Positions 28,814-32,326 of a stretch of 32,326 nucleotides of DNA are shown here, in pieces; position 1 is the stretch's first letter; every line of letters begins with the position of its first letter. Where the stretch lies: NCBI GenBank assembly GCA_030680955.1, contig JAUXUB010000037.1:1-32326 (forward strand). Reading direction: 5' to 3'. A model generated the notes under the pieces. The model did no database searches, was not told the origin of the DNA, and saw only the letters and a list, made by a program, of their open reading frames with translations. A program made the translations under genes and the position numbers. The stretch is from a bacterium. GTDB taxonomy: Bacteria > Patescibacteriota > Minisyncoccia > UBA6257 > JACOXY01.

Positions 28814-28897
28814 GGATATTTTAAAAAAAAGTGAAAAAAATTGCCCAAGATAATAATGCGGCGTTTTTTTTCGTAACTAAATTCTAGTGTTTCGTTG

Positions 28898-28912
28898 TAT
28901 AATAGTTATACT
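28898..28912 (+). promoter_or_regulatory. Two candidate -10 boxes (TATAAT, TATACT) upstream of the ABC exporter
   Basis: TATAAT (28898-28903) and TATACT (28907-28912) lie just before the 5' arm of a long leader hairpin. No clear -35. Confidence 0.45.
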
Positions 28913-28915
28913 ATC

Positions 28916-29054
28916 CCTAATTAACCACTTCCTATAAGACTTTTGTCATTGCGAGGGCGAAGCCCGCGGCAATCCAGGAAATAATAGGATAAATCTGGAT
29001 TGCTTCGTCGTTCCTCCTCGCAAAGACGAGGTTAAAAGAGTAGTGGTTAATTGG
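28916..29054 (+). repeat. Leader hairpin of the ABC exporter containing a dispersed palindromic repeat
   Basis: CCTAATTAACCACT (28916-28929) pairs with AGTGGTTAATTGG (29042-29054), about 13 bp, ending 12 nt before the exporter ATG; CTTTT/AAAAG extends the helix. Its loop carries a separate palindrome (28945-29027): GTCATTGCGAGG and GCAATCCAG at its left, CTGGATTGC and CCTCGCAAAGAC at its right. This palindrome belongs to the attgcgagg...gcaatcc class of dispersed repeats found in many bacterial genomes. Confidence 0.6.
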
Positions 29055-29066
29055 AGATGGTATTAT

Positions 29067-30857
29067 ATGGCTAAAAAGAAACTTACTTACAATCAAATAC
29101 AAGAAGGATTAGGTACTATTACACGTTTTTTAAAACCCTACCGTAGAGAGGTAATTATTTTAGTTGTAGTTAGCCTCATCTCTGCTTTAGGCAGTGCAAT
29201 TGCGCCATACCTTGTTGGGAAATTTTTTGATGCGTTATTAGGTAAAGTTGGGCCATTCATATTTTTTGGATATGTTGCCTCTCCCTTTGTGGTACTTTTA
29301 GGAATTTGGGCATTTGCCAAATTCTTAACTGATTTTGCAGAACGCTATAAAAATGTTGAATCGGAAAGAATTAGCACAACAATTGAAAGCGATTATATTA
29401 TTGGTGGCATGACGCATCTTATTAATTCTCCACTTGGATTTCACAAGAAGCACAAGATGGGAGAAATATTTAATCGCATTGAACGTGCCGCAGGTCGTCT
29501 AGGAAGCATAACAAGTCAAGTTGTCATTAACTTAGCGCCAGATATATTAAGTGTATTTTTTGCATTTTTTATTGTGATGTTTATTGATCCAATTTTAACA
29601 TTAGTGCTTTTTGGTGGCCTTTTAGTTTTCCTTATCGTTATTGCAATAGCGACGCCGCGATATATTGCTGTGCTTCAAAACGTCAACAAGGCATACAACA
29701 AGGCTTATGGCGAGGCATATGATTCGGTCATGAATGTTAATGCAGTAAAACAAGGTACGGCTGAGAATTATGAAAAAAGGAAATTGGAAAAAAACTTCAG
29801 ATACGCAGCTGTAAATTATTGGACGGATTACATGAAGATTCTTTCAAATCTAACGTTATCACAAAGGATTATTGTTTCACTTACTCAATTAACGATTTTT
29901 ATTATTTCTGTCTATTTTGTTCAAAATGGAAGAATTTCTTTGGGTGACTTAGCTGCATTTAATGGCTATGCCGCTATGGTATTCGGGCCATTTTATAGAA
30001 TGGGTTCCAATTGGGATCTTATCCAAAATGGACTAATTGCAATGCAGAGAGCAGAGAAGATTCTTGGAATTAATGAAGAACTATATACTCCTCCTAATGC
30101 TTTTGTATATGCTAATCCACAAGGAAATATAGAATTCAGAAGCGTTAGCTTTAAGTACGGAAGAGGACAGAGCTCGGTTCTTACCGATATTTCCTTTAAT
30201 ATAGAAGCAGGAAAAAAAGTTGCACTAGTTGGCGAGTCTGGTGTGGGGAAATCAACACTAACGGATTTAATGTCGTTCTATTATAAACCAACGAAAGGGG
30301 AAATTCTTATTGATGGCCGTGATATTTCGCGAGTTGACCTTACTTCTCTCCGTTCTTTTATCGCCGTAGTCGCACAAGAACCCATCTTATTTAATGAAAC
30401 AATTAAAAATAATATTAAGTACGGTTCATTTGGCATGACTGACGCAAAAATGTTAATGGCTGCCAAAATGGCTTATGCCGATGAGTTTATTCAGAAACTT
30501 CCTAAAAAATATAATCAACGGGTGGGAGACCGTGGTATTAGGCTTTCGGCTGGACAAAAACAGCGCATTGCAATTGCAAGAGCAATACTTAGAAATCCCC
30601 GAATTTTAATTTTAGATGAACCAACCTCTGCGCTTGATGCAAAAAATGAAAAATATATAACTGAATCTCTTGAAAAATTAATGGAAGGACGCACAACTTT
30701 TATTATTGCACATCGATTAAGCACAGTAAGAAAGGCGGATGTAATTTTTGTACTAGAGAAAGGAAAAATTGTAGAGCGTGGCAATCACGAAGAACTCATT
30801 AAAATTGAAGATGGCGTCTATAAAAAATTATACGATTTTCAAATAGGCTTGAAGTAA
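29067..30857 (+). CDS. ABC exporter (fused membrane and ATPase domains)
   Basis: 596 residues. Residues about 25-320 are the six-helix type I exporter domain. The ATPase domain follows: Walker A GESGVGKST (near 389), Q-loop VVAQEPILF, signature LSAGQKQR (near 493), Walker B ILILDEPTSALD and H-loop FIIAHRLST. Such half-transporters work as dimers and export lipids, drugs or peptides. The start is placed at ATG 29067 (MAKKKLTYNQ); the frame continues 8 codons upstream through the leader hairpin to a GTG. The 3' end overlaps convergent trpS by 19 nt. Confidence 0.93.
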   Translation: MAKKKLTYNQIQEGLGTITRFLKPYRREVIILVVVSLISALGSAIAPYLVGKFFDALLGKVGPFIFFGYVASPFVVLLGIWAFAKFLTDFAERYKNVESERISTTIESDYIIGGMTHLINSPLGFHKKHKMGEIFNRIERAAGRLGSITSQVVINLAPDILSVFFAFFIVMFIDPILTLVLFGGLLVFLIVIAIATPRYIAVLQNVNKAYNKAYGEAYDSVMNVNAVKQGTAENYEKRKLEKNFRYAAVNYWTDYMKILSNLTLSQRIIVSLTQLTIFIISVYFVQNGRISLGDLAAFNGYAAMVFGPFYRMGSNWDLIQNGLIAMQRAEKILGINEELYTPPNAFVYANPQGNIEFRSVSFKYGRGQSSVLTDISFNIEAGKKVALVGESGVGKSTLTDLMSFYYKPTKGEILIDGRDISRVDLTSLRSFIAVVAQEPILFNETIKNNIKYGSFGMTDAKMLMAAKMAYADEFIQKLPKKYNQRVGDRGIRLSAGQKQRIAIARAILRNPRILILDEPTSALDAKNEKYITESLEKLMEGRTTFIIAHRLSTVRKADVIFVLEKGKIVERGNHEELIKIEDGVYKKLYDFQIGLK

Positions 30858-31858
30858 TCTATCTTAATCTTTTCCCTAACTTTTTTCATGGTTGTTTTTG
30901 CAATAGCTCTGGCCTTTTCTGTTCCTTCTTGCAAAAGGTTTTCTATAAATTTTGGATTTTTAGCTAACTCCTCTCGTCTTCCTCTGATTGGCGCAATGAT
31001 ATTTTCTAATATATCAATTAAAAGTTTTTTAACTTCAACGTCTCCCAAACCACCAAGCCTGTACTGAGCCTTTAATTTTTCAACCTCGATTTTATTTAAA
31101 TCAAAAATATCAAGATAGGTAAAAACAACATTACCCTCGACTTTACCAGGATTGTTTGCGCGAATATGATTTGGGTCAGTATACATCATCATCACTTTTT
31201 TTTTGATTTCCTTGAGCGAGTCACTAAGATAAATGGCGTTTCCTAACGATTTACCAGCTTTGTTGTTTCCATCAATTCCAATAAGGCGTGGTGCACGAGA
31301 GAGAATCGGCTGTATTTTCCTAAATGTTTCTCCATAAATAGAATTAAATTTTGTTACAATTTCATTAGCTTGTTCTATCACTGGCAGTTGATCTTCTCCA
31401 ACAGGTACTATGTTGCTGTCGCAAAATAAAATATCAGCGGCTTGACTTACTGGGTAAATTAAAAATCCAGCCGGTACGTTTTCTCCAAATCCCTTTTGTT
31501 TCATCTCATCTTTAACGGTTGGGTTTCTTCTAAGTCGAGCTAAAGTTACTAAATTTAGAAAGAGCACAGTCAATTCTGCAATTTCAGGAATTTGAGATTG
31601 GATGAAGAATGTAGTTTTTTTTGGAGATAGGCCTACAGCCAAGTTATCAAGAACTACCTCAAAAGCATTTTCTCTAACTTTACTAGGATTTTCAGCATTA
31701 TCAGTTAGAGCTTGAATATCTGCCACCATGTAAAAACAATGGGCATATTCGTTTTGAAGCTTGACTCTGTTTTGCATTGATCCAACAAAATGGCCAAGAT
31801 GGAGTTTTCCCGTTGGTCGGTCGCCTGTTAAGACCACATCCTCTTTAAGTTTTTTCAT
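30839..31858 (-). CDS. trpS: Tryptophanyl-tRNA synthetase
   Basis: 339 residues, class I synthetase. HIGH motif in RPTGKLHLGHFVGSM (HLGH), then YMVADIQALTDN, FIQSQIPEIAEL, PVSQAADILFCDSNIVPVGEDQLPVIE, and the KMSKS-equivalent NNKAGKSLGNAIYL (K-A-G-K-S). The C-terminal helical domain with YRLGGLGDVEVKKLLIDIL contacts the anticodon. Length is normal. It is convergent with the ABC exporter and their 3' ends overlap by 19 nt, so the last residues of each lie on opposite strands of the same DNA. Confidence 0.95.
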   Translation of the reverse strand: MKKLKEDVVLTGDRPTGKLHLGHFVGSMQNRVKLQNEYAHCFYMVADIQALTDNAENPSKVRENAFEVVLDNLAVGLSPKKTTFFIQSQIPEIAELTVLFLNLVTLARLRRNPTVKDEMKQKGFGENVPAGFLIYPVSQAADILFCDSNIVPVGEDQLPVIEQANEIVTKFNSIYGETFRKIQPILSRAPRLIGIDGNNKAGKSLGNAIYLSDSLKEIKKKVMMMYTDPNHIRANNPGKVEGNVVFTYLDIFDLNKIEVEKLKAQYRLGGLGDVEVKKLLIDILENIIAPIRGRREELAKNPKFIENLLQEGTEKARAIAKTTMKKVREKIKIDYFKPI

Positions 31859-31958
31859 AATAGTTTTGATATATTATTTATTTTTTCACCTGAAGGTTGA
31901 ATGTCAGATATTAGAATTGGTCTCGTCATGAGCTTGTCGAATGATTTAGACATAGGAA

Positions 31959-32150
31959 TTATTTTTTGATTTCTTGGACGCCTAAATCACGACAAATTTT
32001 GCGAGCTAAAAACTTATTAATTTCATTGTGGCGCGGTATCGTGGAGGCTCGATTTGTTAAAGGATTAATGAAAACGCTATGCTTAGCGCCTTCTCGAAGA
32101 AAAACACAACCTTCATTAACGAGATGTCTAATTAAATTTTGTCGTTTCAT
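31959..32150 (-). CDS. hicA: HicA-type toxin (mRNA interferase)
   Basis: 63 residues with the double-stranded-RNA-binding-like HicA fold: RHLVNEGCVFLREGAKHSVF, with the catalytic His in AKHSVF, then ASTIPRHNEINKFLARKICRDLGV. HicA cleaves mRNA and is held inactive by HicB. Its ATG overlaps the stop codon of the hicB-like gene (TAATG). The order here is antitoxin first, toxin second; in many systems hicA comes first. Confidence 0.88.
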   Translation of the reverse strand: MKRQNLIRHLVNEGCVFLREGAKHSVFINPLTNRASTIPRHNEINKFLARKICRDLGVQEIKK

Positions 32151-32326
32151 TAACGAGAAATAGTTATAAGTTCTCTAGTCACTTTACTGCCTGTTTTATT
32201 ACGATTAAGCATACGACTCGTTTCCAAAATCAGAGCGAGTGCTTCCTTAAGATTTTCTTTAACCTCTTTAAGTGTTTTCCCTTGAGTATTAACGCCTGGA
32301 ATTTCCTCAACCCAGCCAAGATACCA
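32150..32326 (-). CDS. hicB: HicB-type antitoxin, C-terminal part
   Basis: 58 codons up to the right edge; the start lies outside the window. WYLGWVEEIPGVNTQGKTLK followed by EVKENLKEALALIL is the HicB partial RNase H-like fold that blocks HicA. The tail NRNKTGSKVTRELITISR is short and basic. The stop overlaps the start of hicA, so the pair is translationally coupled. Confidence 0.85.
   Translation of the reverse strand, partial: WYLGWVEEIPGVNTQGKTLKEVKENLKEALALILETSRMLNRNKTGSKVTRELITISR

Noticed and set aside
1-32326. CRISPR array, rRNA genes, integrase or transposase genes
   Set aside because: No regularly spaced repeats with unique spacers, no conserved rRNA segments and no recombinase motifs were found by reading both strands.

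Overview
The window looks like chromosomal DNA from a Candidate Phyla Radiation (Patescibacteria) bacterium, most likely a Parcubacteria-type lineage. This is inferred from strong AT-richness, short genes, a stand-alone tRNA-binding protein, a membrane-anchored ClpC-like ATPase without the usual N domain, IleRS and ArgRS with variant HIGH motifs, and many small membrane or secreted proteins of unknown function. No rRNA, tRNA or CRISPR array was found. UGA is used as a stop codon, so the UGA-recoding lineages are excluded.

Layout. 1-4.0 kb: end of a DUF2339 membrane protein, a pilin-like anchored protein, a Kef-type cation/proton antiporter and a family-4-like uracil-DNA glycosylase that lacks its iron-sulfur cysteines. 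4.0-8.4 kb: a small membrane protein, the ClpC-like ATPase, a Nudix hydrolase with a palindromic repeat inside its reading frame, and a toxin-antitoxin pair whose RelE-type toxin is interrupted by one extra T. 8.5-11.4 kb (minus strand): infC-rpmI-rplT, a YdjM-like membrane protein, an EMAP/MetG-C-like tRNA-binding protein and a zinc-ribbon protein. 11.7-14.6 kb: an exported protein, a short amino-acid-kinase-like protein, and two minus-strand operons of very small proteins with consensus promoters and strong Shine-Dalgarno (SD) sites. 14.76-16.7 kb: tmRNA (ssrA), smpB and an autoinhibited Fic protein, all minus strand. 16.8-26.6 kb: argS, an unknown gene, a CCA-adding enzyme, a small unknown gene, an EamA transporter (minus), ileS with a histidine-phosphatase domain inserted in its catalytic region, and a TrmB-type regulator. 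26.7-29.05 kb: mostly non-coding, GC-richer and full of stable hairpins behind a perfect consensus promoter, with one small charged ORF. 29.07-32.3 kb: an ABC exporter, trpS (minus) and a hicAB pair cut by the window edge.

Three things stand out. First, three unrelated genes (antiporter, UDG, rpmI) begin exactly at the 3' end of a roughly 120-nt stem-loop element whose far side carries a second ATG. In each case that upstream ATG, not the annotated one, sits where a start is expected: 7 nt after a -10 box, 3 nt after the previous stop codon, or just after an SD-like run. In two cases the sequence around the start is a direct repeat. This looks like a family of elements inserted at start codons, either mobile, regulatory, or removed or bypassed during expression. 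Second, ileS carries an apparently intact phosphatase domain. Third, the 27.1-28.8 kb region looks like one or more large structured RNAs.

Two initiation styles coexist. Many core genes have a -10 box 6-8 nt before the ATG and so appear leaderless, while small accessory genes have strong SD sites. Degenerate 7-nt tandem repeats are scattered between genes and inside argS and ileS.
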